Part shown: one piece after another, positions 1 through 10,497 of the stretch
Position numbering within the stretch: position 1 is the stretch's first letter
How the letters are laid out: every line of letters starts with the position of its first letter
From: Methylobacillus sp.
GTDB taxonomy: Bacteria; Pseudomonadota; Gammaproteobacteria; Burkholderiales; Methylophilaceae
Direction: 5' to 3'
Assembly: GCA_031277395.1 (NCBI GenBank)
Contig: JAITML010000033.1
Coordinates: 1 to 64,000, forward strand
Length of the DNA: 64,000 nucleotides
Notes under the pieces: generated by a model
Databases searched by the model: none
What the model saw: only the letters and a program-made list of their open reading frames with translations
Told to the model about the DNA's origin: nothing
Made by a program: the position numbers and the translations under genes

Positions 1-175
1 GTCGGCGGCGATGATGCTGCGTTACTCTTTCAACGACGAAGCGAACGCGACGCGCGTTGAAGACGCGGTGAAGAAAACGCTGGCGAAGGGTTATCGGACG
101 GCGGATATTTATACGGATGGCTGTCGCAAAGTGGGTTGCACCGCGATGGGCGATGCGGTTGTAGAAAACTTGTAA
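1..175 (+). CDS. leuB: 3-isopropylmalate dehydrogenase, C-terminal end (5' truncated by window)
   Basis: Only the last 57 codons are present, read in frame from base 2 to a TAA stop at 173-175. The translated tail ([10 protein letters not shown], then RTADIYTDG, ending VVENL) matches the C-terminus of NAD-dependent 3-isopropylmalate dehydrogenase, which oxidises and decarboxylates 3-isopropylmalate in leucine synthesis. Its place just upstream of asd fits the leuCDB-asd-fimV order common in Betaproteobacteria. The active-site part lies outside the window, so the call rests on the tail and on synteny. Confidence 0.85.
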   Translation, partial: SAAMMLRYSFNDEANATRVEDAVKKTLAKGYRTADIYTDGCRKVGCTAMGDAVVENL

Positions 176-181
176 ACAAAG

Positions 182-298
182 CTCCTCTCCCCCTGTGGGA
201 GAGGGGTTGGGGAGAGAGGAACTGGCGCATCTTCTGATTCGGGAAATGAAGCCTGATACAGCCCCCTCTCCCCGCCCTCTCCCACGAGGGGAGAGGGA
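182..298. repeat. Two CT/GA-rich palindromic repeats between leuB and asd
   Basis: Two copies of a short inverted repeat lie in the 148-bp gap. The first pairs CCTCTCCC (184-191) with GGGAGAGG (197-204). The second pairs CCCTCTCCC (275-283) with GGGGAGAGGG around 288-297. Related sequences occur at 14578-14616, 14942-14990, 20547-20576 and 62940-62968. The element is intergenic every time. It could fold in RNA downstream of leuB, but there is no T-run of the kind expected for an intrinsic terminator. Confidence 0.75.
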
Positions 299-323
299 GT
301 TAATGCAGTGAGGAGTTAAAAAG

Positions 324-1430
324 ATGCAAGTAGGCCTTATAGGCTGGCGTGGTATGGTCGGTTCGGTGTTGATGCAGCGCATGCGCGCCGAGCGCGACTT
401 TGATTTGTTCGAGCCGGTGTTCTTTACCACCTCGAATGTCGGCGGCACGGCGCCCGAAGAAAGCGGCGGTGTGTCGCTGAAAGATGCGCGCGACCTTGAC
501 GCGCTGAAGGCTATGGACGCGATCATCTCGTGTCAGGGTGGCGACTACACCACCGAGATTTTCCCTAAATTGCGCGCGGCAGGCTGGAACGGTTACTGGA
601 TAGACGCTGCTTCCACGTTGCGCATGGAAAAAGACGCGACCATTATCCTCGACCCGGTCAATCTCGACGTCATCAAGAATGCGCTGGCGCAGGGCAAAAA
701 AGATTTCATCGGCGGCAACTGCACCGTTTCGCTCATGCTTATGGGGCTGGGCGGGTTGTTCCGCGAAAATCTGGTCGAATGGGCAACTTCCATGACATAT
801 CAGGCCGCTTCCGGTGCAGGCGCGCAGAACATGCGCGAATTGTTGATGCAAATGGGCGAAGCGCATCTGGTCGCGGAAGATCTGTTGCGTAATCCGGCTT
901 CCGCGATTCTCGATATTGACCGCAAAGTCGCCGGCATTCTGCGCGATGAGCGTTTCCCCACTTCCCAATTCGGCGTGCCGCTCGCGGGTAGTTTGATTCC
1001 GTGGATAGACAAGGATCTTGGCAACGGCCAGAGCAAGGAGGAGTGGAAAGGTGCCGCCGAGACCAACAAAATTCTCGGACGCGAAGCGCAACCCACGCCG
1101 ATAGACGGCCTGTGCGTGCGCATAGGCGCGATGCGCTGCCATTCGCAGGCGCTGACGATCAAGCTCACGCGCGATGTGCCGCTGGACGAATTGCATGGCA
1201 TCATTGCCTCTGCAAACCAGTGGGTCAAGGTGATCCCTAATGAGCGTGAGGCAAGCATGCGTGAGTTGACCCCGGCCGCCGTGACTGGCAAGCTGACCGT
1301 TCCGGTGGGGCGTTTGCGCAAGATGAGCATGGGCGGGCAATACCTCTCCGCATTCACCGTAGGCGACCAGTTGCTGTGGGGCGCAGCCGAGCCGTTGCGC
1401 CGCATGGTGCGTATACTGGCTGAGGCTTGA
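324..1430 (+). CDS. asd: Aspartate-semialdehyde dehydrogenase
   Basis: Cytoplasmic enzyme that reduces aspartyl-4-phosphate to aspartate semialdehyde with NADPH, the branch point to lysine/diaminopimelate, threonine and methionine. The 368-residue protein has the N-terminal nucleotide-binding loop [11 protein letters not shown] (residues 4-14) and the catalytic cysteine Cys133 in GGNCTVS, and its length is that of the gammaproteobacterial/betaproteobacterial Asd type. The ATG follows a purine-rich stretch (GAGGAG at 309-314). It lies between leuB and fimV, the usual betaproteobacterial neighbourhood. A long antisense reading frame over the same bases is a composition shadow. Confidence 0.97.
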   Translation: MQVGLIGWRGMVGSVLMQRMRAERDFDLFEPVFFTTSNVGGTAPEESGGVSLKDARDLDALKAMDAIISCQGGDYTTEIFPKLRAAGWNGYWIDAASTLRMEKDATIILDPVNLDVIKNALAQGKKDFIGGNCTVSLMLMGLGGLFRENLVEWATSMTYQAASGAGAQNMRELLMQMGEAHLVAEDLLRNPASAILDIDRKVAGILRDERFPTSQFGVPLAGSLIPWIDKDLGNGQSKEEWKGAAETNKILGREAQPTPIDGLCVRIGAMRCHSQALTIKLTRDVPLDELHGIIASANQWVKVIPNEREASMRELTPAAVTGKLTVPVGRLRKMSMGGQYLSAFTVGDQLLWGAAEPLRRMVRILAEA

Positions 1431-1581
1431 ATGCATGGTCGATGGAGATGTTCAAATAATCAGGCGGCGGAAAGCTCAAAACTTCAATTCGTGCTTGAGA
1501 TGAAGTTTCATGCCTAGATTATTGATGTTTCTAGTTAAATGGTGTTAGAGTGCTACAGGTAAAACTTCCGATAGGGGTGGG

Positions 1582-4128
1582 ATGGTGCGTAAATTCAAAA
1601 TAACACGAATCTCCTTGGCCGTGCTTTTGGCCTTGTTGCCCATGGCAGCAGACGCCGCCGGGCTGGGGAAAATGACCGTCAGATCAGGGCTGGGCGAACC
1701 GTTTAGCGCGGAAATTGAAATGGCTGCCAGCAAGGAGGAACTCTCCACGCTGACAGCGCGTATCGCGCCTCCGGATGTATACGAAGCGCAGGATATTGAA
1801 CGCGCCGGGGTGCTGGGCGCCATTCGCGTTGAACTTTCCAGCAAGGCCGACGGAACTCCAATACTCAAACTGACCAGCGCACAGCCGGTTAATGACCCGT
1901 TCCTCGACATGCTGATTCAGGTCGATTGGGCAAGCGGGCGTTTGCTGCGCGAATATACCGCATTACTGGATCCGCCCGGATACGGCGAGCGCAAGAGCGC
2001 CGTGCCCCAGACCGAAACAAAAATAAAACAACCGGCCACGACAGCAGCAAGTTCTTCGTCTGAAGCCACTACCTCTACATCAACCAGCACTTCAAGTGAA
2101 AGTGGCTCCGGTTCCGGCGCTGATACTGGCACTGGCACGGGGACGTATGCATCCGCACCTGACGAGTATGTCGTCAAGCGCGGCGACACGCTGAGCAAGA
2201 TTGCGAGTCAGATGAAGGTTTCGGACGTATCGCTCGACCAGATGCTGGTGGGTTTGTATCAAGCCAACCGCGATGCCTTTGCGGGTGACAACATGAACCG
2301 GCTCAAGGTCGGGCAGATCATCCGCAAGCCGTCCGAAGAAGAGTTGCGCGCGATAGATGCGAAAGAGGCGCGGCAGGAAATCAAGCTGCAAACGGCCAAC
2401 TGGAACGCTTATCGCAACCAGATTGCCGAAGCGGCCGCGCGTTCCGAAGGAAAATCCGACGAATCCTCGTCGCAAAGATCCGACGGGCAGATCACGGCCA
2501 AGGCGGAAGATCAGAGCAGCGCCACGACCGGCTCGCAAGATGTCGTAAGAGTGTCGAGCGGCGCATCCGACGGCCAGGCGGGTACAGGCTCATTCAAGGA
2601 TCAGAAGCGTGTGCTGGAGGAAGAACTCACCGCGCAGGACAATGCGATCAAGGAAGCCACAGAGCGCATTACCCAGTTGGAAGGGCTGGTCAAGCAGCAG
2701 CAGGATCTGATCACGATCAAGAATCAGCAACTGGCCGAGGCGACGCAAGCCGCTCAACCGCTGGTGCCTGCACCAGAGCCAGCACCGGCGGGAGCTGAGA
2801 CCGCACCGGCTGAGGCGCCTGTCGATCAGGCGGCACCGCCACCACCTCCGCCCCAACCTGTGAGCAAACCCGCCCCGATTCCACCTCCGGTAGAGACGAG
2901 CTTTGTGGACGATATACTCCAGAATCCGATGATGCTGGGTGGTCTGGGCGCGTTTATTCTGCTGATACTCGGCTGGTTCCTGTTGCGTCGCAAACGTCGC
3001 CAGAATCTTGACAAGTTTGAGCAGAATATCGCGGCGCACGATGAATTCAAGATGCCGATTCCTGGCGGCGATGCGGTGAAATCCGACACGGCCTCCGACG
3101 AAGGCCCTGCCGAGGATGCTTCCTTCATGGCAACCGCGTTCCACACCGGCGACGGCACGATTGCCGTGGGTGATGTCGATCCGATTTCCGATGCCGAGGT
3201 TTATTTGACCTATGGTCGCGATGCGCAAGCGGAAGAAATTCTCAAGGAAGCCATCGCCAAGGAGCCCAATCGTTATGAGTATCACGTGAAGCTGCTCGAA
3301 ATCTACGCCAACCGCAAGAGCCTCGCTTCCTTTGAAACACTCGCGAGCGAACTTTATGCCACGCTGGGTACCAACGATCCGATTTGGCACAAGGTCGCCG
3401 CAATGGGGCGCGATCTGGAACCGGAAAATCCGATGTACGCTGCGCCGGGCAAGGAGGCTCCAGCCCAGTCCGCTGCCGCAGGCGCGGCATGGACGACATC
3501 CGCCATCATCACCAAAGCGCCGGAAGAAACGCCTGCAGAAGCCGCTCCGCCGGTGATCGAGACAACGGAAGAAGTTGCTGATCTGCCTGAGCCGCCCGCG
3601 CAAGGTGTGACGCAACTGGACGCGCAAGATGTGGGCTTGACTGCGGAAAAGCCGGAGGAAATTCCCTTTGATATACCGTCGCTGGATTTGTCGCTTGACA
3701 CACCGCCGGCCGAAGACATCGTATTGGAGGCGCCTTCCCAGCAAGTGACGAACGATGCTGAAAAATCATCGCTGGATTTTGATCTCAGTCTTGACGATGC
3801 GCCCAAGGAAGCTGCGCAACAACCGGCCGCGCAGCAGCCGGCTCCGCAGGCAGTTCCCGCGCCCAAGCCTGCCGCGACTTCGGTTTCCGATCTGGATTTA
3901 TCCGGCATCAGTCTCGACATTGCCCAGCCCGAGGTCGGCAAAGCCGTCAATGATGCCGGTGAAAATGGTGAGGAATCCGCCGATGTGAACACCAAACTCG
4001 ATCTTGTGACGGCCTACATGGATATGGGCGACAGTGAAGGCGCGCGTGAATTGCTGGAAGAGGTTGTGCAGGAAGGCAGCCCCAAACAGCGCGAACGCGC
4101 GCAAAAAGTGCTGGCTTCGCTGAAATAA
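1582..4128 (+). CDS. fimV: FimV/HubP-family polar hub protein with LysM domain
   Basis: Large 848-residue protein of the FimV family, which binds peptidoglycan at the cell pole and organises type IV pili, twitching and polar proteins. A Sec signal peptide occupies residues 1-25 (cleavage near ADA-AGL). A conserved N-terminal domain is followed by a Ser/Thr/Gly-rich linker (about 150-190), a LysM motif (about 195-250, starting EYVVKRGDT), a coiled coil (about 338-390), a Pro/Ala-rich stretch, one transmembrane helix (about 451-470) followed by RRKRR, an acidic cytoplasmic region with TPR-like segments, and the C-terminal FimV motif beginning NTKLDLVTAYMDMGD. Spacing from asd (151 bp) leaves room for its own promoter. 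A strong terminator follows. Confidence 0.95.
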   Translation: MVRKFKITRISLAVLLALLPMAADAAGLGKMTVRSGLGEPFSAEIEMAASKEELSTLTARIAPPDVYEAQDIERAGVLGAIRVELSSKADGTPILKLTSAQPVNDPFLDMLIQVDWASGRLLREYTALLDPPGYGERKSAVPQTETKIKQPATTAASSSSEATTSTSTSTSSESGSGSGADTGTGTGTYASAPDEYVVKRGDTLSKIASQMKVSDVSLDQMLVGLYQANRDAFAGDNMNRLKVGQIIRKPSEEELRAIDAKEARQEIKLQTANWNAYRNQIAEAAARSEGKSDESSSQRSDGQITAKAEDQSSATTGSQDVVRVSSGASDGQAGTGSFKDQKRVLEEELTAQDNAIKEATERITQLEGLVKQQQDLITIKNQQLAEATQAAQPLVPAPEPAPAGAETAPAEAPVDQAAPPPPPPQPVSKPAPIPPPVETSFVDDILQNPMMLGGLGAFILLILGWFLLRRKRRQNLDKFEQNIAAHDEFKMPIPGGDAVKSDTASDEGPAEDASFMATAFHTGDGTIAVGDVDPISDAEVYLTYGRDAQAEEILKEAIAKEPNRYEYHVKLLEIYANRKSLASFETLASELYATLGTNDPIWHKVAAMGRDLEPENPMYAAPGKEAPAQSAAAGAAWTTSAIITKAPEETPAEAAPPVIETTEEVADLPEPPAQGVTQLDAQDVGLTAEKPEEIPFDIPSLDLSLDTPPAEDIVLEAPSQQVTNDAEKSSLDFDLSLDDAPKEAAQQPAAQQPAPQAVPAPKPAATSVSDLDLSGISLDIAQPEVGKAVNDAGENGEESADVNTKLDLVTAYMDMGDSEGARELLEEVVQEGSPKQRERAQKVLASLK

Positions 4129-4191
4129 CACTTCTCTGTTCATCCTGAGCTTGCTGAGGGATGAACGAGGTTTTGGTTTGCTGATAAACAT

Positions 4192-4216
4192 GGCCGGGCT
4201 CATGCCCGGCCTTTTT
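4192..4216 (+). terminator. Rho-independent terminator after fimV
   Basis: Perfect 8-bp stem GGCCGGGC (4192-4199) and GCCCGGCC (4204-4211) with a TCAT loop, followed at once by TTTTT (4212-4216). It lies 63 bp past the fimV stop and just before the membrane protein gene at 4233, so it should separate fimV transcription from the truA-trp genes. Confidence 0.9.
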
Positions 4217-4232
4217 ATTTGGAACAAGGCTT

Positions 4233-4838
4233 TTGCATCCCACTCTGAAAATCCTGCTGTTGATCTTGCTGGCGATTGTGGTTCAGCACGCCAGTCTGCC
4301 GCTGCTGGCGTTTGCGGGCTGCGCCTTGCTGCTGCTCGCGTTGCTTCAGCAAGTGACGCTGCTGCGCAAGCTGTTGCTGCGTTCGCGCTGGCTGCTGCTC
4401 ACTCTGTTGTTGATCTACGCTTGCACCACGCCAGGTGAGTATTTGCACGGCTGGGAATCGCTGCCGCTGACTTATGAAGGGCTGCACCACGGCCTGCTTC
4501 AAGCCGCGCGACTTACCGTCATGCTGGCCGGGCTCGCGTTGCTGCTGGGCACAACACCGCGCGACAACCTCATGGCGGGTATCTATCGACTCATTTACCC
4601 ACTGCAATATCTCGGTATTTCACCGGATCGCTTCGCCGCGCGTTTGTGGCTCACGCTGCACTATGTCGAGCTGGAGCGCCCGCAGCAGCATGTGCCGTTC
4701 TGGCAACGTTTTGAGCGGGCATCGCAAACGCAGCAACAGGAAATCAGCCATGTGCGCTTCGAAGTTTCGCATTTTCTGGTGCGTGATTGGGTGATACTGA
4801 CGGCCGCGCTGCTGCTGGCGGGATGGAGTTTTGCGTGA
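4233..4838 (+). CDS. CbiQ/EcfT-like integral membrane protein, function unknown
   Basis: A 201-residue hydrophobic protein with about five membrane segments (roughly residues 7-40, 50-66, 90-106 and the C-terminal helix at 185-200). The middle part (LTYEGLHHGLLQAARL, then GTTPRDNLMAG and the LGISPDRFAARL segment) resembles the transmembrane T component of energy-coupling-factor and cobalt transporters. No ATPase or substrate-binding component is encoded nearby, so transport function is not shown. TTG is the first codon after GGAACAAGG, just past the fimV terminator. The stop overlaps the truA start by four bases (GTGA), so the two genes are probably translationally coupled. Confidence 0.65.
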   Translation: MHPTLKILLLILLAIVVQHASLPLLAFAGCALLLLALLQQVTLLRKLLLRSRWLLLTLLLIYACTTPGEYLHGWESLPLTYEGLHHGLLQAARLTVMLAGLALLLGTTPRDNLMAGIYRLIYPLQYLGISPDRFAARLWLTLHYVELERPQQHVPFWQRFERASQTQQQEISHVRFEVSHFLVRDWVILTAALLLAGWSFA

Positions 4839-5629
4839 GAATCGTTGTCGCAATTGAATATGACGGCGCGGGTTTTTGTGGCTGGCAAAGCCAGCCGGAT
4901 GGCTGTGGCGTGCAGGATTATCTGCGAAATGCCATTGCGCAAATCGCCGGACATGATGTCACGCTTAATGCGGCTGGCCGTACCGATGCCGGTGTGCATG
5001 CGCTATCGCAAATCGCGCACTTCGATGTTTCCGCACAACGTCCTTTGAGCGCCTGGGTGAGAGGTGTCAATGCGCTCCTGCCCGCTACCGTGCGCGTGAT
5101 CTGGGCGCATCCTGTCCCCGACGAATTTCACGCGCGATTCTCCGCGTACAGCCGCCGTTATCAATATCTGCTCATCAATCGCCCCGTTGCGCCGGCGATA
5201 CTATCCGGTAAAGCCGGGTGGCATCATGCGCCGCTCGACTCGGGCGCGATGGATGCAGCCGCAAAAATACTGCTCGGCGAACATGATTTCAGCGCGTTTC
5301 GCGCGGCGGAATGCCAGGCCAAATCGCCCGTGAAAACCTTGCATGAAGCCGAAGTAAACCGGCAAGGCGACGCCATTCTGTTCGAATTTTGTGCAAACGC
5401 CTTTTTGCAGCATCAAGTCCGCAACATGGTCGGCGCGCTGGTTTGCATCGGCAAAGGCGAATATCCGCCGGAATGGATTGCCACACTGCTCGCGCAACGC
5501 GATCGCACACAGGCTCCGCCCACATTCCCGGCAAACGGGTTGTATCTGGTCGGCGTAGGATATGACAGCGCTTTTGGCTTGCCTGCTTGCGAGCAACGGC
5601 TGGCGGATTTGCCGGTGTTGATCGGCTGA
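4835..5629 (+). CDS. truA: tRNA pseudouridine(38-40) synthase
   Basis: Converts uridines 38-40 of the tRNA anticodon stem-loop to pseudouridine. The 264-residue protein starts at GTG 4835 (RIVVAIEYDGAGFCGWQ), which overlaps the upstream stop; a longer reading from 4787 would add a non-homologous extension and is rejected. The catalytic aspartate lies in the conserved AAGRTDAGVHA motif near residue 50, and the later ARFSAYSRRYQY and HQVRNMVGALV motifs are those of the TruA family. Its place before trpF is standard in Betaproteobacteria. Confidence 0.96.
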   Translation: MRIVVAIEYDGAGFCGWQSQPDGCGVQDYLRNAIAQIAGHDVTLNAAGRTDAGVHALSQIAHFDVSAQRPLSAWVRGVNALLPATVRVIWAHPVPDEFHARFSAYSRRYQYLLINRPVAPAILSGKAGWHHAPLDSGAMDAAAKILLGEHDFSAFRAAECQAKSPVKTLHEAEVNRQGDAILFEFCANAFLQHQVRNMVGALVCIGKGEYPPEWIATLLAQRDRTQAPPTFPANGLYLVGVGYDSAFGLPACEQRLADLPVLIG

Positions 5630-5678
5630 CAGCCCGCGCGGTTTCAGATACGCTAGAGTTTTTCCCGGAATTTCATTT

Positions 5679-6299
5679 TTGCGTACTCGCGTCAAAATTT
5701 GTGGCATCACGCGCGCTGAAGATGCCGATATTGCCATCCGCCATGGTTGCGATGCGATCGGGCTGGTGTTTTACGAACCGAGCCCGCGTTATGTGTTGCC
5801 TGCTGTGGCGAAGGAAATCGTCGCGAAACTGCCGCCTTTTGTGAACGCGGTGGGCTTGTTTGTGGATGCCGCTCCGGAGCATGTGCAGGCGGTGTTGCGC
5901 GAGATGCGTCTCGATCTGTTGCAGTTTCATGGCGACGAAACGCCGGAGTATTGCCGTCAATTCGGGCAGCCCTATCTCAAAGCGGTGCGCGTCAGTGCGA
6001 ATACAAATTTGTTACAATACGCGGCGGCTTATGCGGACGCGAAGGCGTTGTTGCTGGATGCCTGTGTTCCCGGTCTGGCAGGCGGCACCGGAGCAACATT
6101 TGACTGGACGTTGATCCCCCGGGATTTTCCCATGCCGATTATTCTGGCGGGCGGGTTGGATGCGAATAATGTGGGCGATGCAATCCGTCAGTGCCACCCC
6201 TATGCGGTGGATGTGAGCGGCGGTGTGGAGCGACAAAAAGGAATCAAGGATGCGGATAAAATAGCCGCGTTCATGCGAGGAGTAGCGGTTAATGGGTAA
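5679..6299 (+). CDS. trpF: Phosphoribosylanthranilate isomerase
   Basis: Third step of tryptophan synthesis: Amadori rearrangement of phosphoribosylanthranilate. The 206-residue TIM barrel opens with [12 protein letters not shown], holding the catalytic cysteine. The second catalytic residue, an aspartate, is in LLLDACVPG, and the phosphate-binding loops are [10 protein letters not shown] and AVDVSGGVE. The start is TTG at 5679, chosen because it gives the usual family N-terminus and no ATG or GTG lies nearby in frame. It overlaps trpB by eight bases. trpF, trpB and trpA form one tightly packed unit. Confidence 0.96.
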   Translation: MRTRVKICGITRAEDADIAIRHGCDAIGLVFYEPSPRYVLPAVAKEIVAKLPPFVNAVGLFVDAAPEHVQAVLREMRLDLLQFHGDETPEYCRQFGQPYLKAVRVSANTNLLQYAAAYADAKALLLDACVPGLAGGTGATFDWTLIPRDFPMPIILAGGLDANNVGDAIRQCHPYAVDVSGGVERQKGIKDADKIAAFMRGVAVNG

Positions 6300-7494
6300 G
6301 TACGATTTTCCCGACGCGCGCGGTCATTTTGGCCCGTTCGGCGGCATTTATATGGCAGAAACGCTGATCCCCGCCGTGGATGAGTTGCGGCGGCAGTACG
6401 AGCATTTCCGCGACGATCCCGACTTCAAGGCCGAATTCGCCTACGAGTTGGCGCATTACGTTGGCCGCCCCAGCCCGATTTATTATGCCAAACGCTTGTC
6501 CGAACATCTGGGCGGCGCGCATATCTACCTCAAGCGCGAAGACCTCAATCACACCGGCGCGCACAAGATTAACAACGCCATCGGCCAGGCGTTGCTCGCG
6601 AAACGCATGGGCAAGAAGCGCGTGATCGCCGAGACCGGCGCGGGCATGCACGGCGTGGCGACGGCTACCGTAGCGGCGCGTTTCGGCATGGAATGCGTAG
6701 TGTACATGGGCGCCGAAGACGTGCAGCGTCAGGCGCCCAATGTGTTTCGCATGAAGCTGCTCGGCGCGACCGTGGTGCCCGTGGAAAGCGGCTCGCGCAC
6801 ACTCAAGGATGCCTGCAACGAGGCGATCCGCGACTGGGTGACCAATTGCGACAATACGTTTTACATTTTCGGCACCGCTGCCGGCCCGCATCCCTATCCG
6901 ATGATGGTGCGCGATTTTCAATGCGTGATCGGCAACGAAGCGAAACAGCAGATGCCCGAACTCACCGGACGCCAGCCGGATGTGGTGATTGCCTGTGTGG
7001 GCGGCGGCTCGAATGCGATCGGCATGTTTTATCCTTATATCGAAGAAACCTCCGTGCAGCTCATAGGCGTGGAGGCGGGCGGTCACGGCATCGCTACCGG
7101 CCAGCACGCCGCGCCGCTTACCGCCAACGCGAAGATAGGCGTGCTGCATGGCAACAAGGTATATCTCATGCAGGACAAGGATGGACAGATCATCGAAACC
7201 CATTCGATTTCTGCCGGCCTGGATTATCCCGGCGTAGGCCCGGAACATTGTCTGCTCAAGGATATACAGCGCGCGCAATATGTCGCGATTGATGATGATG
7301 AAGCGATTGCCGCTTTCGATGCGCTGTGCCGTTTCGAAGGCATTATCCCCGCGCTGGAATCCAGCCACGCGCTCGCGCATGCGCTCAAAATTGCGCCGGG
7401 CATGGGCAGGGATAAAGCGATATTGGTCAATCTTTCCGGGCGCGGCGACAAGGACATGAACACCGTGGCGCGCATCAAGGGAATTACATTGTGA
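6292..7494 (+). CDS. trpB: Tryptophan synthase beta chain
   Basis: PLP enzyme joining indole and serine to give tryptophan, acting as an alpha2-beta2 complex with TrpA. The protein has 400 residues, the normal length. The PLP lysine is Lys92 in [11 protein letters not shown], the phosphate-binding loop GGGSNAIG is present, and the C-terminal motif LSGRGDKD is intact. It overlaps trpF by 8 bases and trpA by 4 (GTGA), which favours coupled translation and matched amounts of the two subunits. Confidence 0.98.
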   Translation: MGKYDFPDARGHFGPFGGIYMAETLIPAVDELRRQYEHFRDDPDFKAEFAYELAHYVGRPSPIYYAKRLSEHLGGAHIYLKREDLNHTGAHKINNAIGQALLAKRMGKKRVIAETGAGMHGVATATVAARFGMECVVYMGAEDVQRQAPNVFRMKLLGATVVPVESGSRTLKDACNEAIRDWVTNCDNTFYIFGTAAGPHPYPMMVRDFQCVIGNEAKQQMPELTGRQPDVVIACVGGGSNAIGMFYPYIEETSVQLIGVEAGGHGIATGQHAAPLTANAKIGVLHGNKVYLMQDKDGQIIETHSISAGLDYPGVGPEHCLLKDIQRAQYVAIDDDEAIAAFDALCRFEGIIPALESSHALAHALKIAPGMGRDKAILVNLSGRGDKDMNTVARIKGITL

Positions 7495-8294
7495 GTCGCA
7501 TCCGCGTCGTTTTCGATCAACTCAGGCAGCAAGGGCGCAAGGCGCTCGTTCCGTTTATCACCGCAGGCGATCCGAATCCGCAAGCGACCGTACCCATGAT
7601 GAAGGCGCTGGTCGAAGGCGGTGCGGACATCATAGAACTGGGTGTGCCGTTTTCCGACCCGATGGCGGACGGCCCCACCATACAACGCGCTTCGGAGCGC
7701 GCTCTCAAGCACGGAGTCGGCCTGCGCAATGTGCTCGACATGGTCGCGGAATTTCGCAAAACGAACACGACCACGCCCGTGGTGCTCATGGGCTACGGCA
7801 ATCCGGTTGAGGCGATGGGCTGGGAAGCATTTGCCAGGCGTTGCGCGGAAGTCGGCGTGGATGGCGCGCTGACCGTGGATTTTCCGCCGGAAGAAAGTGG
7901 CGAGGCGTTTCAGCATCTCGCCCGTCATGCTATTGATCCGATTTTCCTGCTTGCGCCGACCTCTGCGCCCGAGCGCATTGATGCGGTGGTGGCTGCGGCG
8001 CGCGGTTTCATCTATTACGTTTCGCTGCGTGGCGTTACCGGCGCGGCCAACCTTGATCTCGCGGAAGTTGCATCCAAGGTCGCTGCGATACACGGCAAAA
8101 CCACGCTGCCGATTGGTGTTGGTTTTGGCGTGCGTGATGCTGAAACTGCAAAAGCCGTTGCTGCCATCGCCGACGCAGTCGTGGTCGGCAGCCGCATGGT
8201 GCAGGAAATTGAAAAATCCACCGAACAGAATGTCGCCGCCAATCTTGCAAAGCTGACTCGCGAGCTGCGTGTGGCGATGGACTCCATAAACTGA
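7491..8294 (+). CDS. trpA: Tryptophan synthase alpha chain
   Basis: Cleaves indole-3-glycerol phosphate to indole and glyceraldehyde-3-phosphate and passes indole to TrpB. The 267-residue TIM barrel has catalytic Glu49 and Asp60 within [16 protein letters not shown], and the phosphate-binding segments GVTGA and GVGFGV. The GTG start at 7491 overlaps the trpB stop. The gene ends 19 bp before accD, so it may be co-transcribed with it. Confidence 0.98.
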   Translation: MSRIRVVFDQLRQQGRKALVPFITAGDPNPQATVPMMKALVEGGADIIELGVPFSDPMADGPTIQRASERALKHGVGLRNVLDMVAEFRKTNTTTPVVLMGYGNPVEAMGWEAFARRCAEVGVDGALTVDFPPEESGEAFQHLARHAIDPIFLLAPTSAPERIDAVVAAARGFIYYVSLRGVTGAANLDLAEVASKVAAIHGKTTLPIGVGFGVRDAETAKAVAAIADAVVVGSRMVQEIEKSTEQNVAANLAKLTRELRVAMDSIN

Positions 8295-8313
8295 TGAGTA
8301 GCACAAGGCGAAT

Positions 8314-9180
8314 ATGAGCAGCTGGTTGCAGAAACTTCTTCCCCCGAAGATCAAACGCGAAAGCGGCAGCCGCAAAACGGTGCCGGAAGGTCTGTGGAGC
8401 AAGTGCTCCTCGTGCGAAGCCGTGCTGTATCGCACCGACCTTGAAAACAATCAGGAAGTTTGTCCCAAGTGCGGTTTTCACAATCGCATCAGCGCGCGCA
8501 CGCGGCTGGATTTTGTACTGGACGAGGAAGGGCGCTTCGAGATCGGCTCGGAAGTCACGCCGCTCGATCCGCTCAAGTTCAAGGACAGCAAACGCTATGC
8601 GGATCGCATCAAGGCGAGCCAGAGCGAAACCGGTGAGACCGATGCGCTGGTTGTTGTGCAGGGCGCGATCAAAACCTTGCCGGTGGTGGTAGCCGCGTTC
8701 GAGTTCAAGTTTCAGGGCGGCTCCATGGGCTCGGTGGTGGGTGAGCGTTTTGCGCGCGGTGTGCAGGTTGCCATTGAGCACAATTGTCCGTTCATCACAT
8801 TCTCCGCGAGCGGCGGCGCGCGCATGCAGGAGGGTTTGTTCTCGCTCATGCAGATGGCCAAGACCAGCGCCGCGCTGACGCAGTTGAGCAAGGCGAAATT
8901 ACCGTTCATTTCCGTGCTGACTGACCCGACCATGGGCGGTGTTTCCGCGAGCTTTGCGATGCTGGGCGACATCATCATCGCCGAGCCGCAGGCGTTGATC
9001 GGTTTCGCCGGTCCGCGTGTGATCGAACAGACCGTGCGTGAAACCCTGCCGGAAGGTTTCCAGCGTGCCGAATTTTTGCTGGAGCACGGTGCGATCGACA
9101 TGATTGTTGATCGCCGTGAAATGCGCGATCAGCTTGCCAGGCTGCTCGGTCATTTGATGCACCATACCACCGTTGCCTGA
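8314..9180 (+). CDS. accD: Acetyl-CoA carboxylase carboxyltransferase subunit beta
   Basis: With AccA (encoded at 43811-44779) it forms the carboxyltransferase that moves CO2 from carboxybiotin to acetyl-CoA, the first step of fatty acid synthesis. The 288-residue protein has the N-terminal zinc ribbon, two CxxC pairs in CSSC and CPKC (about residues 30-52), and the crotonase-fold CoA and biotin sites around [11 protein letters not shown] and [12 protein letters not shown]. It overlaps folC by eight bases. trpFBA-accD-folC is a common proteobacterial order. Confidence 0.97.
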   Translation: MSSWLQKLLPPKIKRESGSRKTVPEGLWSKCSSCEAVLYRTDLENNQEVCPKCGFHNRISARTRLDFVLDEEGRFEIGSEVTPLDPLKFKDSKRYADRIKASQSETGETDALVVVQGAIKTLPVVVAAFEFKFQGGSMGSVVGERFARGVQVAIEHNCPFITFSASGGARMQEGLFSLMQMAKTSAALTQLSKAKLPFISVLTDPTMGGVSASFAMLGDIIIAEPQALIGFAGPRVIEQTVRETLPEGFQRAEFLLEHGAIDMIVDRREMRDQLARLLGHLMHHTTVA

Positions 9181-10489
9181 CTCGCGACCCCAGCCTGACA
9201 CCTTGCCAACAACGCTTGCCGACTGGCTGGCCTGGCTCGAACAATTGCATCCCAAATCCATCGCGCTCGGACTTGACCGGGTGGATGAAGTCGCGCGCCG
9301 CCTCAAACTGCACCCCGCATTTCCCGTTATCACGGTCGCCGGAACCAACGGCAAAGGCTCGACCTGCGCGATGCTGGAAAATATTTATCAGGCCGCCGGA
9401 ATCCATGTCGGATGTTATTCGTCGCCGCATCTTTTGCGCTACAACGAGCGGGTGCGCATCAATGGCGCGGAGGCTGCGGATGACGCGCTGTGTCGTGCCT
9501 TCGCCGCAGTCGAAGCCGCGCGCGGCGATACTCCGTTGACTTATTTCGAGTTTGGCACACTGGCCGCGATGTGGCTGTTCATCGAGAACAAGGTGCAAGT
9601 GGCGGTTCTGGAAGTGGGGCTCGGCGGGCGGCTTGATGCGGTCAATATATTCAATCCGGCCTGCGCTGTTTTAACCAGTGTGGCTCTGGATCATATTGAT
9701 TATCTCGGCTCCACGCGCGAGAGCATAGGCCACGAAAAAGCGGGCATTTTTCGCGCGCATGTGCCCGCGATCTGCGGCGAGTCGCAGCCGCCCGCGTCCG
9801 TCATTGCTTATGCGCGGGAAATTGCCGCTGATTATCGGCAGATCAATCGTGATTTTTATTTTGAAAAATATGTTGAAAAACATGACGGCGGTTGGGATTT
9901 TGTTTCGGGTGACACACGTATTTCCGATCTTCCCCTGCCAGCCTTGAGCGGCGAATTTCAACTCGGCAACGCAAGTTGCGCGCTTGAAGCGATACGGTGG
10001 TTGCAAGCCGATTTGCCGGTTTCCGCGCAGGCGATGCGCGACGGCTTGAGTCACGCAGTTTTGCCCGGGCGGTTTCAAGTATTTTCAGGATCGCCGGAAA
10101 TCATTCTGGATGTGGCGCACAACCCGCATGCAGCGCGAGGATTGGCGCAAAATCTGCGCGCCTCGGCCAACGGCAAACGCACGCTGGCGGTATTCGCCAT
10201 GCTTGCGGACAAGGATATTCCCGGTGTGCTGCGCGAAGTGGCGGGCGAGGTTGCGCTCTGGTTCGTCGCGGATATACGCGAAAATCGCGGAGCAACGGCG
10301 GAATTGCTGGCGCGGCATCTGGCGGAAGTTGCGCCGGCTGCCGGGATCCGGCGCTTCCCCGATGTTGTTTCCGCATTTCGCGAAGCCTGTAAGACGGCGG
10401 AGGAAAATGATAGAATTGCAGCCTTTGGTTCTTTCTACACCGTGGCTGATGTGCTGCGCGCATTGCCCGTTTTCCGTCCCGCATCATAG
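9173..10489 (+). CDS. folC: Bifunctional dihydrofolate/folylpolyglutamate synthase
   Basis: Adds glutamate to dihydropteroate and to folates. The protein has 438 residues. The ATP loop [16 protein letters not shown] lies near residue 50, followed by the folate-binding [14 protein letters not shown] and the ligase motif [11 protein letters not shown]. The C-terminal Mur-ligase domain carries [13 protein letters not shown]. The TTG at 9173 is used; it overlaps accD and gives an N-terminus reaching the conserved [11 protein letters not shown] segment. dedD begins 9 bp after the stop. Confidence 0.95.
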   Translation: MPDSRPQPDTLPTTLADWLAWLEQLHPKSIALGLDRVDEVARRLKLHPAFPVITVAGTNGKGSTCAMLENIYQAAGIHVGCYSSPHLLRYNERVRINGAEAADDALCRAFAAVEAARGDTPLTYFEFGTLAAMWLFIENKVQVAVLEVGLGGRLDAVNIFNPACAVLTSVALDHIDYLGSTRESIGHEKAGIFRAHVPAICGESQPPASVIAYAREIAADYRQINRDFYFEKYVEKHDGGWDFVSGDTRISDLPLPALSGEFQLGNASCALEAIRWLQADLPVSAQAMRDGLSHAVLPGRFQVFSGSPEIILDVAHNPHAARGLAQNLRASANGKRTLAVFAMLADKDIPGVLREVAGEVALWFVADIRENRGATAELLARHLAEVAPAAGIRRFPDVVSAFREACKTAEENDRIAAFGSFYTVADVLRALPVFRPAS

Positions 10490-10497
10490 GAATTTGT

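Noticed and set aside
182-298. CRISPR-like array
   Set aside because: The repeated units are palindromes with variable spacing, not identical direct repeats with regular spacers; no cas genes are present.
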